A stretch of 64,000 nt of DNA from Phyto melanocephala (lineage: Eukaryota > Arthropoda > Insecta > Diptera > Rhinophoridae): contig OW799237.1 in assembly GCA_941918925.1 (NCBI GenBank), positions 73,171,126 through 73,235,125 of the forward strand, in the 5' to 3' direction. The notes beneath the pieces are model-generated. The model had not been told where the DNA came from, did no database searches, and saw nothing but the letters and a program-made list of their open reading frames with translations. The number at the start of each line of letters is the position of its first letter. The first letter of the stretch is position 1. A program made the position numbers and the translations under genes. Below are positions 10,939 to 22,660 of the stretch, in pieces.

Positions 10939-11007
10939 TTGGGTAAAGGTTTACTGATGATCTTGCATAAGCACCAGTGAAATGCATATAAACCAGCTTA
11001 AACCCAA
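10939..11007 (+). ncRNA. type I hammerhead-ribozyme motif, family C
   Basis: Outer stem I TTGGGT (10939-10944) pairs with ACCCAA (11002-11007). Inner stem I GGTTTA (10948-10953) pairs with TAAACC (10989-10994). The internal loop is AAA against AGCTTAA. Core CTGATGA is at 10954-10960. Stem II CTTG/CCAG (one mismatch; CTGG in the sister copy at 7565) has loop CATAAGCA. GAA is at 10979-10981, the palindromic stem III ATGCAT at 10982-10987, and the predicted cleavage follows A10988. Twelve of twelve stem I pairs form. The motif is 170 bp from the family B fold-back, but its stems and loops are different in sequence. Confidence 0.7.
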
Positions 11008-11413
11008 CAACCAAATAAATATCATTGAAAAATTATGGGACCATATCCCGAATAATTACATTTTTAAACGGGCACTTTTTTAAGACGTCATCTTGTATCT
11101 TAATTTCACTCTACTTATCTGCATTCAAATGGTAAACCACTTTTATTTCATACCAATGTTGAGAGGGTATATTTTTAAAAACTTTATATGTTCAATGTAC
11201 AATTTCAGTATGCATCGTATTCTCTTCAACTCTGAAATTCAATGAAACGGATTATCTCTTATCTTATTGATTTAACCCAAACTGAGTCGTGAGCAAAGTC
11301 GTGTACAATTATTCAATTCATTTTTTTAAAATAGTACACTGAGCCAAGTGTTTATAGTCTTGACACCTGCGGACATTGCTTTTTTTTTCGAGATGAAGAA
11401 TAAGATTAGCCAA
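11008..11413. other. spacer, nothing recognised
   Basis: No repeat or coding frame was recognised between the hammerhead motif and the Helitron-like 5' end. Confidence 0.5.
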
Positions 11414-11805
11414 TCTATACTAATATAATAAAGAGGAAATGTGTGTTTGTAAGTTATAGGTTTTCTTCGAAACTACTTATTTAATTTCTACACTTTCTTC
11501 ACCAATACTCTAGGTCTATCCGCCGAAAGGTCATTGACAAAATTTTTGTATTATTTTTTAGGTAAGCGTAGTACCTTCCATGCAAATTTAACATATTTTG
11601 AGAACTTTAGCAGCTATTCCTTTCAAACTTTGTACGAGTTACTTTGATAAGAATGTTGTTAATCGAGAAAAAAAATGGTTAGGATCGGAGCAGGGGGCAT
11701 GGCTTCAAACATACAAATATAAAAAAATTGTGTAAAATATATAAGTGTAAAACAATAAAAAATTTCCTAATGGGTGTAGCGAATCGCACCGGGTAAGCGA
11801 GTCAT
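11414..11805 (+). mobile_element. short non-autonomous Helitron-like element
   Basis: It starts with TCTATACTAATATAATAAAG, very like the 5' ends of insect Helitrons (TC followed by TATACTAATATTATAAAGAG in many copies). It ends near 11774-11803 in GTAGCGAATCGCACCGGG followed by TAAGCGAG, resembling the GC-rich 3' hairpin plus CTRR end. No helicase frame lies inside. Ends were judged by eye, and the 3' end is less certain than the 5' end. Confidence 0.5.
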
Positions 11806-12163
11806 CAAATAAATTTCTGTCCTCATACGTTTTTTTTTAACATAAAAATACCCAATACATCAAATTACCTAGAAGTCATTAACATACATAGCCCATACAT
11901 TATATTACCAAGAAGGCCATAATTAAAGAGTGGAAGAATAGTGTTCAATTGGCGTAATACATTTGCATGTGTATGCACAAGCATGTGTTTGTAACACCCT
12001 ATTCGATTTACAACTTCAGTTTATTGGATTTTCCCAAAGTTGGCTTTAAGTGTTCGTGATAAGCTCAGGTAGACGAAAACTATTTAATTAATTGTAAATA
12101 TTTTGTTATAACCTGTGTGTTGAGAAGGACAATAAAGCGTTGCTTGTTACCTGCATATTTAAG

Positions 12164-12192
12164 TATAAAATGACGAGTAAAGTAGTGTCAGT
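12164..12192 (+). promoter_or_regulatory. possible TATA plus initiator promoter
   Basis: TATAAAA starts at 12164, and GTGTCAGTAC with the arthropod initiator core TCAGT lies at 12188-12192, about 26 bp downstream. It is followed within 60 bp by the ATG at 12248. The spacing is slightly short of the usual 30 bp but workable. Confidence 0.4.
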
Positions 12193-12247
12193 ACTCATTT
12201 GCTGAACAACCACTAAAAAAGTAAAACACGGACATTAAGTAATTTCA

Positions 12248-13060
12248 TGGAGACTATTGTTAATAAAACTGAAGAAACATCAAAATCTGTTCCGGGCGTC
12301 GAATCGGAAAAGATTAGAAATGAGGAGGATATACTTGTGGATATTGTCAGTCAAGTACAATAATTAGAAGATTTGGAAACAAGTAGGGTGAAAGTATAGA
12401 AAAGTTTGTGAAAGAATTGGGAGAGTTGCTGGAGAAAAATTATGAAATCACAAACCACGCAACAGTGGTAGAGTCAAAAACTCGTCAAAGTGTAAAATAT
12501 GAGTTCAAAAGATGTACCGATACGAAATTTGCACAAAAATACGCTCCGAAGCCAGTGAAACAACAAATCGCAAAACAATTTGACAAGTTTTACCAAACGG
12601 TTCAGCTTCAGAATTCTTTGCCAGGTGCAATGGAATTATTTAAAAAATTAGAGCTTTTACCCTTTAAAAATGATAACAATAAACCCAGTTTATCAGTGAA
12701 TACAACAACTGAATCGCGTACAACCAAATGTTCAAAGAACAGCGAAGAAGATTTTGAGAGATTTTGCCAGGAGCAAAATATCTTAGAAGAATCTGGAAAC
12801 CTACACAAAATACAAAGTACTGGCTGTCCTCCTTCAGAAACATTGAAGTTTGCAACCGAATCGCCAAAAGTCAAACGTTTAAAATTGAACGAAGAAGATA
12901 ACGAAAGTTTCAAACCAAGTCAATGCATTCCACAGGAATCGACAACAAGACCAGAATGTTACTTTCTGGGTGCCGAAAATATTTTTCAAACGCCAAGTTC
13001 TGCAAATCCACTATCAGAACCATTGGATTTATCAACAGAAAACCAAGCAAACAAATAAAA
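12248..13060 (+). pseudogene. broken ORF, unknown protein with a C-terminal PLDLS motif
   Basis: An ATG at 12248 opens 38 codons (METIVNKTEETSKS...) ending in TAA at 12361. After a frameshift near 12390 the frame continues as ESIEKFVKELGELLEKNYEI and stays open for over 210 codons to TAA at 13056. The product is hydrophilic, Lys/Glu/Ser/Thr-rich, without membrane segments. Near its end it has NPLSEPLDLSTE, an exact match to the PxDLS motif that in known proteins binds the co-repressor CtBP (residues 205-209 counted from the Met at 12408). A 13-A run follows the stop. It could be a retrocopy, a captured host gene or an unrecognised transposon ORF. I do not recognise the family. One nonsense and one frameshift suggest a pseudogene unless there is an intron around 12361-12400. 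Confidence 0.45.
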
Positions 13061-13458
13061 AAAAAAAAAATTTTAGAGGTTCTATCAAATTCAAAGGCTT
13101 TCTCCGGGTTTTATGGTGTGGGAAAACACTGCGAGACTTTGTTGATTTAGTTTGATTCAAAACGTATTAGTATTTATTTCTTAATTAAAATGTTTAAATT
13201 TATTTATTTATATTAAAGTTTTATAAACAAATATTGTTGTTCAATTATTAAAACCATTTTTGTGAACCTATGTGGTCTATGTAGTTTGATGTCTTTATTT
13301 TTGAGAGAGAGGGAGAATAAGTTTTTTTTTAATTTCTCAACTGGAATAAATGTTTCTTAAAAAAATAATTATCTTATTTTAAACGAATTGTAAAATCAAT
13401 CTATTGTTATATATTTTGGCTATAATTGGTGTGAGAAAAATCGCATAATATGAAATAA
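13061..13458. other. spacer downstream of the broken ORF
   Basis: A+T-rich, with TATTAAAG and ATTTATTTATTTAT stretches. Nothing else was recognised. Confidence 0.5.
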
Positions 13459-13460
13459 CT

Positions 13461-13677
13461 AGCCAAGCCAGGCGCGCGTTGCCGGTGTTCCTACTCTGGA
13501 GCATGCGACGTACAGCTGGACATGTGAAAAGCATAGATTTTCCAAATTCAATCCTGCAACACGCAGAGATTGTCCTTGTGCTTTGTTAAAGGTAATAGCG
13601 AAGGCAAGGCGAACTGGAAACTGTTGTCGCTTGAAGTTGCAAATCAAATCGGTAGGAACCATTTGAATGCGTAGCAA
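13461..13677 (-). pseudogene. C-terminal end of a Helitron RepHel helicase with the element 3' terminus
   Basis: Minus-strand codons 13677-13459 read IQMVPTDLICNFKRQQFPV, then LAFAITFNKAQGQSLRVAG and FSHVQLYVACSRVGTPA. These are the last two helicase motifs of Pif1-type Helitron helicases (NKAQGQSL and QLYVACSRV). The frame ends inside a GC-rich sequence, and the element stops with GGCTTGGCTAG followed by T at 13460, the CTAG/T end rule of Helitrons. Only about 70 codons of a normally >1000-residue protein remain. It has the opposite orientation to the Helitron-like piece at 11414-11805. Confidence 0.75.
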
Positions 13678-13689
13678 TACCTAAAAATA

Positions 13690-14400
13690 ATGACTTATTT
13701 TTATTGGGGGTGGCACTGCCCACCCAGACTGCCCGTCCAGATGAGCTGAGAACACAATTGAGACAAATTTTCGATTTGTGGCCGCGAATAATCGTTCAAA
13801 AAACAAAACTCCTCATTTAAGTTTATGAAAATGTACACAATCATGGCGGAGGGCGAAATTCCCCATACGCGGAGATCTCTGAAAAGAGCTATTTCTTACG
13901 TCGGCAAATGACGAACAATGAAGCAAACGTGACTGTTCGTTTTTTTTTTTTCAAGAGGAGAATAGAAAGAAAACTGGCGACATGTGCTTTTCCTTAATTT
14001 TTAATTATAACTAATTTTCTTATAAATTATGTTTAAACAACTTAAAATGTTTTTAACTTTAATAACAAAACTCACAATACGTTTTCACTCAATAAATTTT
14101 ATTACTACAGTAACGTCACTTAAAGCCAGCTCCCTGAAAAAGAACGAGAAATGTTTATAGCTGTCAAGGGCATGAGAAGTTTGTAACCGATTATAGCCTA
14201 GAGGCTACGTTGTCAAACTTTAAATAAATAAATAAAATTTGTATAATTTGAAATTATAGAATCTACTTTTGAAAGAGCATTAGGATTTGAGGTTGGATTT
14301 TTTCATGGCTCTAAAGTTAAAAAGTAATTCACATTCTAATATTTTTAGTTCAATCTGCTGATTTTATTAAATTTTTTTTCCTTTATTAGGTTGGAAAGGG
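13690..14400. other. unassigned, with a non-LTR-style tail at 14160-14240
   Basis: Positions 14160-14240 resemble 3' tails of fly non-LTR elements: GTAACCGATTATAGCCTAGA ending in AAATAAATAAATAAA. The rest, including the GC-richer stretch 13700-13960, has no recognised coding content. Confidence 0.35.
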
Positions 14401-14629
14401 GGATGCAGGAAGCAGGATCCGACTCGAACACCAACACTCGCAGACTAATATGGTCAATTGGGTTTCCCTTTATATAATAAAGATAGAAGATCGATTAGAA
14501 AAAGAGAGATATTTAGTAGAAGAAAGAAATACATATTCCCTACGAGCCCCATTGCATGTTCACCAGCCACCCGCCCCCATGATAAATCCAATAATATTCC
14601 CCAGTTTGCAATCCGAAACATCACCCAAC

Positions 14630-15359
14630 TCATTCGGATTTTCATCGAAAAATCATCTTCATTTCTGGCTGAATGACTTTGTCAATAACCAAAATATGCA
14701 TTATTGGTCAGACAACAATTCACACGTACTCCATGAGTCATCATTGCATCCCGAAAAAATTACGGTTTGGTGCGGTTTATGGGCCGGCGGCGTCATTGGG
14801 TCGTACTTCTTCCGTGATTATCAATATCGGCACGTTACTGTGAATGGGAATCGCTACCGTTCAATGATAACAGAATATTTTTGGGCCCAGTTGGATGGTA
14901 TGGACTTGGAGGACATGTTGTTCCAACAAGACGGCGCCACAAGCCACACAGCAAATGTCACAATCAATTTATTGGAAACCAAGTTTGGAGAACGTGTTAT
15001 TTCACGAAATGGTCCAGTCGATTGGCCACCTCGGTCGTGCGATTTGACGCCGTTAGACTATTTCCTGTTGGGCTACGTCTATGCCAACAAGCCAGCGACG
15101 ATTGATGAACTTCGTACGAATATCGAACGTGAAATTGCAGCAGTATCGCCCGATTTATGCTTGAAAACCGTCGAAAATTGGGTTCAGCGTCTGGACTTCT
15201 GCAAGCATGCCCGTGGTGGCAATGCAAAAGCAATCGAGTTCCATACATAATGGCATCGAACGTACTTGCACAGGAATAAAGAATTTCATTGATATCCAAA
15301 ACCGTTTTTGTTTTATTTAAAAAAAAAAACTTTTGTAGCGCTCTTATTGAAAAACCCTT
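14630..15359 (+). mobile_element. 5'-truncated mariner-superfamily element, transposase dead
   Basis: The frame open at 14450-15250 enters transposase sequence at about 14635: FWLNDFVNNQNMHYWSDNN, VWCGLWAGGVIGSYFF, FQQDGATSHTANVTINLL and WPPRSCDLTPLDYFLLG. The second and third catalytic Asp residues (QDG and SCDL, 36 residues between them) are present. The first (SDEAHF in relatives) is lost in a small deletion just before FWLND, so it cannot be active. The 3' end carries a terminal repeat CTTTTGTAGCG...GAAAAACCCTT ending at 15359 next to TA. The N-terminal helix-turn-helix region is missing, and the first ~60 codons of the open frame come from unrelated flanking DNA. It is the same subfamily as the copy at 52315-53432. 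Confidence 0.8.
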
Positions 15360-15361
15360 TA

Positions 15362-16442
15362 CTTAAATATTAAAAAACGACTCAAAGCTGATCACTGATT
15401 TGTATCATGGGTCAAATTAAGTTTGCTATTCATTTGAGCTTATATTTTTTGTTGACTTAGTACAAAGTATATGGACTTTTTAACATTTGGATCTTATTAC
15501 AAATCTGTGTATACATAAGTATGTAATAAGTGCTATGATTATACATTCGTATAAATAAATATATTGTATGTTTCACAATTGTAATAAATTTCACATTAAT
15601 TTAATATTTTCTCATTTAAATAGCGATTTTCTTTACAACAATAACAATAATAGAAAAACACAAGTTCACTTTTCACACTTGACGGCGTGTGAGAAAAGAG
15701 AAAACAACCTTTTTTCTAAATATTTAAATTTATATGCACACTTGAGTTTTATAGGATTTTTAATGTTTGATTTTATGTGTGTTTTTAGCATACTTTAGAC
15801 GCTTCTACAAAGACAAGAAAGTTTGTGTAAGGATGGTAAAAGTATATATAAAATTCCTCTGAAGTAAAAAAAAAAATTTAAACATGATTTTCCTCTTAAC
15901 AGATTTAATGATTGAGTGTTTAACGGTGTTTTAATTTCCTTTCACACATGTACTTTATACGCCATTAATGTTTTCTTACGTACACCCTGTCAGTTCGTTG
16001 TGGTGATAAATCTTAAATGCCAAAGTTAAATTTAAGTTTAGGTGGCAAACAGATGAAATTATTATTTTTTTAGAAAATGTCAGCTAAAACACTCAGGCGA
16101 AAGTTGAGCTAACTCTTGACCTGCGCTATTTTTAGCTAAAAAAATTATTTTTTTTTTCCAGAGCGATTGCATTGTAGTTTACACTCATGGCAACGACAAT
16201 TATAAAAGTGTAATCATGTGAATGAACATGCAGTAAGTTTTTCTTTAAGAGCACAAATTATGGATTATTCTGTCAGTCAGTAACCGAAGCATACAGAAGT
16301 AAGTTTAGTTTAAAGCCTTAATGTGTTTTGAAAGGTATAACCGGCTTCTATGCAGTATGTGCATTAGTTTTTCAAGTAAAATTTTATATTTAACAAATGA
16401 TTTAAAGGAATGCTGTGTATGAGAACTTTCGACGAATTCATA
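15362..16442. other. spacer, weak promoter-like signals only
   Basis: TATAAAAG near 16201 and TCAGTCAGT near 16275 look like fly core-promoter words, followed by a GTAAGT near 16301. No coding frame is attached, so no gene is called. Confidence 0.35.
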
Positions 16443-16444
16443 TA

Positions 16445-17644
16445 TCGATGCCTTACTTCCTCAAATACGTAACTTGAAAAATACGGTTTTGACTTTTTCA
16501 TATCAAACGATTGTTTTATGCTTTAACTAAAAAAGATAAGTATATTATTACTACTAACATACATAAATACAATCAATTCCTTAATAATTGCATTTAAACT
16601 TTTAACCAAACACCGAAGTACCTAGTAGGGACATAAATATTATTACTACTTTGAACATACCCATTAGAATAGTAAAATTGAACATACTCTTTTATTATCA
16701 CATGTTTTTTGAAAAGTAACCTCTATAGCGTTAGTCAGTTACGGAAATTTTTAATTGTGTTAACTATAACCACGGAGTGGTCAGCTAAAGAAGACCGTAT
16801 CGCAGTTATGGCACTTTTTAAGTGTGGAAAGTGTGTGTTCGTCTACAGGTGCATAAAATTGTTTGAGGAGAACGGAGATATAAAAGACCGCCCCGGTCGG
16901 GCCACCCACGTATCGTTCGGTCACAGCAAGTAATCAAAGCCGTCAAAGCAAAAATCCAACAATATCCTCTTCGGAAACATAAAATCATGGCCCGTGAGAT
17001 GAAAATCACACAAAAGTCCATGAGTCATATTATTAAAAAAGACTTGGGTCTTGGGGCTTTCAAACGGCGTACAGGATATCTGTTGACTGCAGCTTTAAAA
17101 AAAATAGGATAGAAAAATCCAAACGCCTTTTGGTGAAGTACGCTGATAAGTTCTACAGAAAAATCTTGTTTACGGATGAAAAAATTTTTACAGTACGGGA
17201 AAAGTTAAACAAACAAAATGATAGGGTTTATGCCCGGTCATCTAAAGAAGCATCAGAACTTATTCCACGGGTCGAAAAGGGTCATCATCCAGCTGCAGTC
17301 ATGGTTTGGTGGGGTATCTCTTACGATTAGGTGACTGACTTGCATTTCTGTGAACAAGGGGTCAAAACATCGGCCAAAGTTTACCAAGAAACCCTTTTGG
17401 AAACAGTTGTGAAACCGCTTAACAATTCCCTGTTCCAAAACCAACAAGATTCTGCATCAGCTCATAAGGCTAAAACACAGACCTGGCTTCGAAACAATTT
17501 GCCAGCTTTTATATGCTCTGAAGATTGGCCATCTGGCAGCCCTGATTTGAATCCTTTGGATTTGGTATAAAAAGATGAAACGTTTTTTTCTCTTCTGAAA
17601 AATTTTATTTTTTAAGATTCGAGGTTGAGGAAGTAAGGCATCGA
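16445..17644 (+). mobile_element. 1.2-kb Tc1/mariner element with broken transposase
   Basis: Terminal inverted repeats TCGATGCCTTACTTCCTCAA lie at 16445-16464 and, inverted, at 17625-17644, each next to TA. Transposase pieces read in order: WSAKEDRIAVMALFKCGKC (16778 on), LFEENGDIKDRPGR, a second helix-turn-helix region to MSHIIKKDLGLGAFKRR, then KILFTDEKIF with the first Asp at 17175, HPAAVMVWWGISYD, FQNQQDSASAHKAKTQTWL and SPDLNPLD. All three catalytic acids are visible. Frameshifts near 16915 and in the A run near 17100, and an in-frame TAG at 17328, inactivate it. Confidence 0.85.
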
Positions 17645-17649
17645 TATGT

Positions 17650-19025
17650 CTTATTTATATTCTAGAATTTTTTAGGACCTTATTCGTACTGAAATTTTTT
17701 TTGAACGGTGACCTTAAGAGAAATCAGTGGCTGACTCAAATAAGGAGACATGATTCCTTTTGAACACAACATTAAACAGCTCTATAGGAAGATGTTAATA
17801 TTAAAGATAGATTCACTCAGTGGGTAGTCTTAACCAATGTAATGGCCTATTATATTCTTAGAACAATTTAATATCAACAAGTACTTGATTGTTTGGATTC
17901 ATCATATATTAAGAAAAAGGTGTATACATTGCGAGCCAAAGAACTTAAGGGCAATGAAAAAGTTATGTCAGAAAACTTCGCAGGGAGGTTTATTATAGCC
18001 GTTTCTAAAGTCAACCTCCATACATGATCTACACATGATTTTCTCCGATTAAGATTTCAAATTCATTTATAAGCAGATATTGTTGCGATATTGCCTAAGG
18101 GGAAAAAACCCAACTTTTTATATAGAAGAGTAACAAAATCTATAAGTATGCATTACAACTATGTTAAGAAGAAAAAGCTCAAAGGCATCCCAGATAATAA
18201 TTAGTTTGTATTCATACATCAGTATATAATTATATACAATTAACCCGCCTTTCAAAATAAAACAATACGAAATAAGGAAACAATAAGGAAAAAAAGTTGG
18301 AAAAAAAGAAGTAGTAAAATTTAAAACCATCCTGGAAGACCTAATGCAGATTAAATTAGAAAGACTTAAAGAATATGCTACTTTTTTAAAAGACCAATAG
18401 GATCCAAAAGGAGCAGATATGTTCAGGCGGTGCAATGCGACCCATATTAACAATAATCAGTTAAGACATACTATAAATATTACTAATCGAGATGCAGGTG
18501 AAGAATAAAGCAGCATTAACTGGTACTAGCAGCCTCCTACCAATTGATGATAACACAAGAATAATTTATAACCTGGCTATTGAAAATATTACTTATATAG
18601 GTTGGACGGAAGCTAACACCCACACTCGAAGACGTATTACGTCCTTTGTATTTCCCTTTAGTAAAATAAGGAGCGTAAAAAATTAAAAAGAAAAGCAAGC
18701 ATTAGAAACAGAGTAAGTTAAAGAGAGAAATTAGACCGATCTTTATATAAATGAATGGAAAACTGGCGATCGAACCTAAATGAACTTCTATAATATAAGC
18801 CAATTCAAATATTAATACTTTCATTGTTCAGATAAAAAAAAATAATTTTCAATTTGAGATCATGGCAATTATAAAAGACAGGTAATGTTTAAGGAAAATT
18901 GATAATGAAGCTCTGAGTCGGACGCGGACAGTCAATTTTCTGGAATTATCTGGACTTTGAAGAATAAAAAAGTTAAAAGCCGGAAATTCCTACGATCCAA
19001 GAAACTTTAAAACTTCATATATAAA
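17650..19025. other. unassigned interval
   Basis: Short fragments such as LEDLMQIKLERLKEYATFL near 18330-18390 look protein-like, but the frame is short and unidentified. The open frame 18492-18686 is not recognised. No terminal repeats were found. Confidence 0.35.
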
Positions 19026-19029
19026 ATAA

Positions 19030-19650
19030 ATACCAGGCCACCATGGCACAATCGGAAAGGAGGATGTCCACAATTTATCCAAAATATGATAAATTAATTG
19101 TAAACCATTTTGTAGTGGCGGCCATCTTAGATTTAAAAGTTTTTTTTTCAAATGTTCTATATTTTTCTAGTCAAGCCCTTTCTTTTGATATTCATATCGG
19201 TCCTCTGTCTTGTCCAGTAGCAGAACAAGTTTTAATTTTCGTTTGTAAATAATAGGAAAGACACCGAAGCGTTTTTATTTTTGTGCTTATATCTCAGTAA
19301 ATATCAAACCGATTTGTTAGTTTTTCCTAACAGTAATTTCTCATAGTACGGTTTGTATCTTGTTGCGTTTAGTGTGTTAAAAAAAAATTTATTAGGAGCC
19401 TTAAAACCTCGATTTATGATATAAATATAAATTTTCGAAAATTATTTTTCCGTATAACTTTGTCGGTTATTAACCTATTTAACCAACAATTTTTAGGAAT
19501 ATCCCTTGAGGCATATCGTACTAATAAACGTTTACAAAAATTTAAATAGAACAGGAAAATGTTGATTTTGGGAGTTAAAATATGCAAAAAAAAAAAAACA
19601 GAGGCAGCCTTGTTAATTTGCTCATATCTCAAAAAGTTACAAGTCGATCA
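19030..19650 (-). repeat. dispersed repeat D, inverted copy
   Basis: Reverse complement of the family at 44200-45145: GGCGGCCATCTTAGATTT near 19120, CTTATATCTCAGTAAATATC near 19286 and GCAGCCTTGTTAATTTGCTC near 19605. The open frame 19650-20003 directly beyond is unrecognised and probably not a gene. Confidence 0.6.
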
Positions 19651-20950
19651 TGCTGGATTTAAGTAGCGATTTATTACCGGATATTTTGAAAGGATTGATA
19701 CATTATGCAGTTTTGAGTAACATGTGGAAACTTTTAAACGTTGATTTCAACCAACTCACAGAAATACAAAAAGACGTTCATGGCTCGTTCGTATTAGGTT
19801 TCAGAAAATATATACTTCTTGGGATCGGAAATAAATATTGTAGAAATTACAAACAGGTTAATATATCTACCATCGGCGCTACAGGTGAAGGGTATAAAAA
19901 GAAAGAAACATTTCTCTGTGCGTTAATCGATTTTTTATGCTTGTCTTTTGGACTAGCATTTTTATTTCTCATTGAAACAAACATTTTTGGTCTTAGTAGT
20001 TAAGACACTATATATTTTACAGTGTGATTGTTAAATTTACCACTGCACAATACATATATGGTGTGTAGAAGCTAAAAAACTTTGCTTCTTTGAATGTGAA
20101 CCAGCATTTGCAATGTAAATATTTTCAACTAAATCGTGTTCTATTTTGAATTGACAAAGCACCTGACATTAGATGTTTTTAAGTCAGTTGTTTGTTGTTT
20201 GTCTATTTTTTCTAACCAAAATATATATTTTGGAAACTTTATCTGCAAGAGCATAAAACGACCTCGGAAAATAAATTTTCACAAAAAAAGCTGTTAACTA
20301 TTATAGGTTATGCCAGATGAAACAAAAACATAAGATTCAAAACAAAAATTATAATCCGTCCTCAATGAATTTTAATAAACCATATAAAAAGTTCAAGTAA
20401 ACAAAAATTATTTTATAATGGAACACAACTTATTAGCAAGCGCCTAATGATGAATGAACACAATTAGATGGCAAAATGGAGAGAGATAAATAACAAAAAT
20501 ATTACAAAATAGTGAAAAGATCGTTTTTCAAACCAATTTATTAAATATTTTTAATAGTTCCTACAACATTTACTAAATATTCTATAAATAAATGGGTATG
20601 GAAAAATGCTGAAAAATAAAAAACTGTGAAATGTTTAAAGATTTTCTTCTATGAGGAAAGATTTTATATTGTATTTTCTACAAGCAAATATATAAAATGT
20701 GCTAAATATGTATTTATTTGTGTTAAAACACACAAAAAATATTAACATTTATAAAAAACGTGCAAAATTTCCATTACTTTGCTAGCCCAGTTCCTACCTA
20801 CTATTTATTGAATACTCGAGTTCTTTTTTTTAATTAATTGCTTAATAATTTTTCGCAAAATTTATGATACCTTATTTCTCTTATTAATTTTATTAAAAAA
20901 AATCGTTACATAAACAACTGAAATATGAGCAAAAAACCACAACAACCTTA
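19651..20950. other. unassigned interval
   Basis: A+T-rich. A 117-codon open frame (19650-20003) ends in a hydrophobic stretch, FLCLSFGLAFLFLIET, without recognisable family or start context. Nothing else was seen. Confidence 0.4.
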
Positions 20951-20952
20951 CC

Positions 20953-21079
20953 CCCATACCTAAACAAGAGCGTTGAGCGTCAAGCGTTGAAGTTTTACAT
21001 GTGTTTTGTTTTTGTTACAATAACAAAATACATGCAAAATTGCAACGCTTGACGCTCAACGCTCTTGTTTAGGTATGGG
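20953..21079. repeat. 127-bp inverted-repeat element (MITE-like)
   Basis: Perfect 37-bp arms at 20953-20989 and 21043-21079, starting CCCATACCTAAACAAGAGCG, with an imperfectly paired 53-bp centre. CCTTAC occurs at both outer junctions and may be a short target duplication. Confidence 0.65.
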
Positions 21080-21084
21080 CCTTA

Positions 21085-21450
21085 CTATTTTCACAACAAC
21101 AATATACATACATACATACAAACGTGGTATACTGGTAAGAGTAAACGTGGCAACGAATTCCAGCTGAGCCCAAAAAATTTTTTTTTTATTTTTTGTTTTT
21201 TATTTTATATTTATTATTTATATTTTTATTATTTTTTTTCAATTTTTTTTTAAATTTTTTTTTTTCATTTTTATTTTACATATTTTTTTAAACATACATA
21301 CGTAAATTTATAATTTTACAAAGGGATGTTTTCGTACGTATTTCATATGAAATGAATGGTGATACAAACTATTATTATTGCAAGACTATACGTTGTGAAG
21401 GGTATATAAGATTCGGCACGGCCGATTATACTACTCTTACTTGTTTTTAA
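21085..21450 (-). repeat. dispersed repeat A, inverted copy
   Basis: It contains GTGGTATACTGGTAAGAG and the GAATTCCAGCTGAGCC block at 21124-21170, a long T-rich run, TGGTGATACAAACTATTATT, and ends with GATTCGGCACGGCCGATTAT followed by CTCTTACTTG at about 21445. Confidence 0.7.
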
Positions 21451-21589
21451 ACTTAACTTGAATAATTGGTACCTAATTCCAGAATTCAATGTGTATTCAA
21501 TAACATAAAAAGTAAGACACTTTTCGGTGTCACTAATTTGAAAGTTCGAGCTTCTTTAACGAAGAAAAACAAAAATTATCATAAAAATA

Positions 21590-22660
21590 GAGAAAAGTAC
21601 TAATTCCATCGACCATATCATTTCCAATCTCAACATGCATCAATAGTTCCTAATTTAAAAAATCTCTATTGATAAATAATTAAAATACAAAAAGTACCAT
21701 CAAAATCCCAAAAGTACTTTTTTGCTGTCCCAAAACATTTTCAGTCTCACCTCGACTTAACAGTCTCTAACTTCGAAACTTTAGATTCCCAAACGTGTAA
21801 ATTACAAAAAGTACAATAAATATGTGAAACAAATTTTAATCTCAATATCAAAATTATAGTCCATAACTTCAAAAATATAGATTAAAAATAAAAATAGAAA
21901 AAAAAAAGGAATCATTAAAATGTGTAAGAGTACGTATTCGGTCTCCATCTCACCTAAAATAAGTAATTTCTACTTTTAAAATGCAAAAAGTACCACAATA
22001 ACGCGAGAGTTCCTTTTGTATATTTTCCATCTTAACTTGGATGAAAAGCCCCTAAATTTTAAATTCTAATTCAATAAACATAGAAAATGCAAAAAGTGTC
22101 CTAAATTGGAAAAAAATATCTTTTTGGTTTTCCCATATTAATGTGCAAGTTCTAGGTTTAAAAATTTAAAATGTGTATTTAACAATAAAATTAATATTTA
22201 AATTAACATAATTGAAAGTAAATAAACCTGCTATGTTTTGCATAAAAATCAATATGTGCTAGAAAGTACCAAACTGTTTTCCCCTTTCTACGCCGTTATG
22301 AATGTGTTTCAAGTTTTAAAAAATTGCTTAATTGTTTATGTCTAGCAATGAAACAACTATTAAAAATTCTATTTGAATTGGCTTGTAATTTGGAGTTATA
22401 CATGTGTTTACCCCATTTTGGTACCTTTTTTGTTATTTTGTTGAATAATATAAGATTTTTTTAAAAGTGCCAAAATAAGGAACAATTTTTACCCCTTTTA
22501 CATGTGAATTTGAAAAAAGCACAAAAATCTTATTAATATCTTTCGCGGTTTTACTGATACAATTTTATTTTTTTTCTATTTTTATGTGCTTGAAAGTTAC
22601 GTCCGTCAGGCAACAAAAAAGTACAAAAATAAAGTTTGTACATGTTTTTGCCGCTTATTT
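21590..22660 (-). repeat. ~118-bp satellite family, inverted and diverged array
   Basis: Units carry CAAAAAGTACC, TCCCAAAACATTTTCAGTCT and CTCACCTCG, the reverse complement of the phrases in the array at 1950-2650. Spacing is irregular and the right-hand units are heavily diverged. Confidence 0.65.

Noticed and set aside
14450..15250. A 266-codon open frame as an intact gene
   Set aside because: The first ~60 codons are unrelated flanking DNA and the rest is a transposase fragment lacking its first catalytic Asp; it is chance readthrough into a dead mariner.
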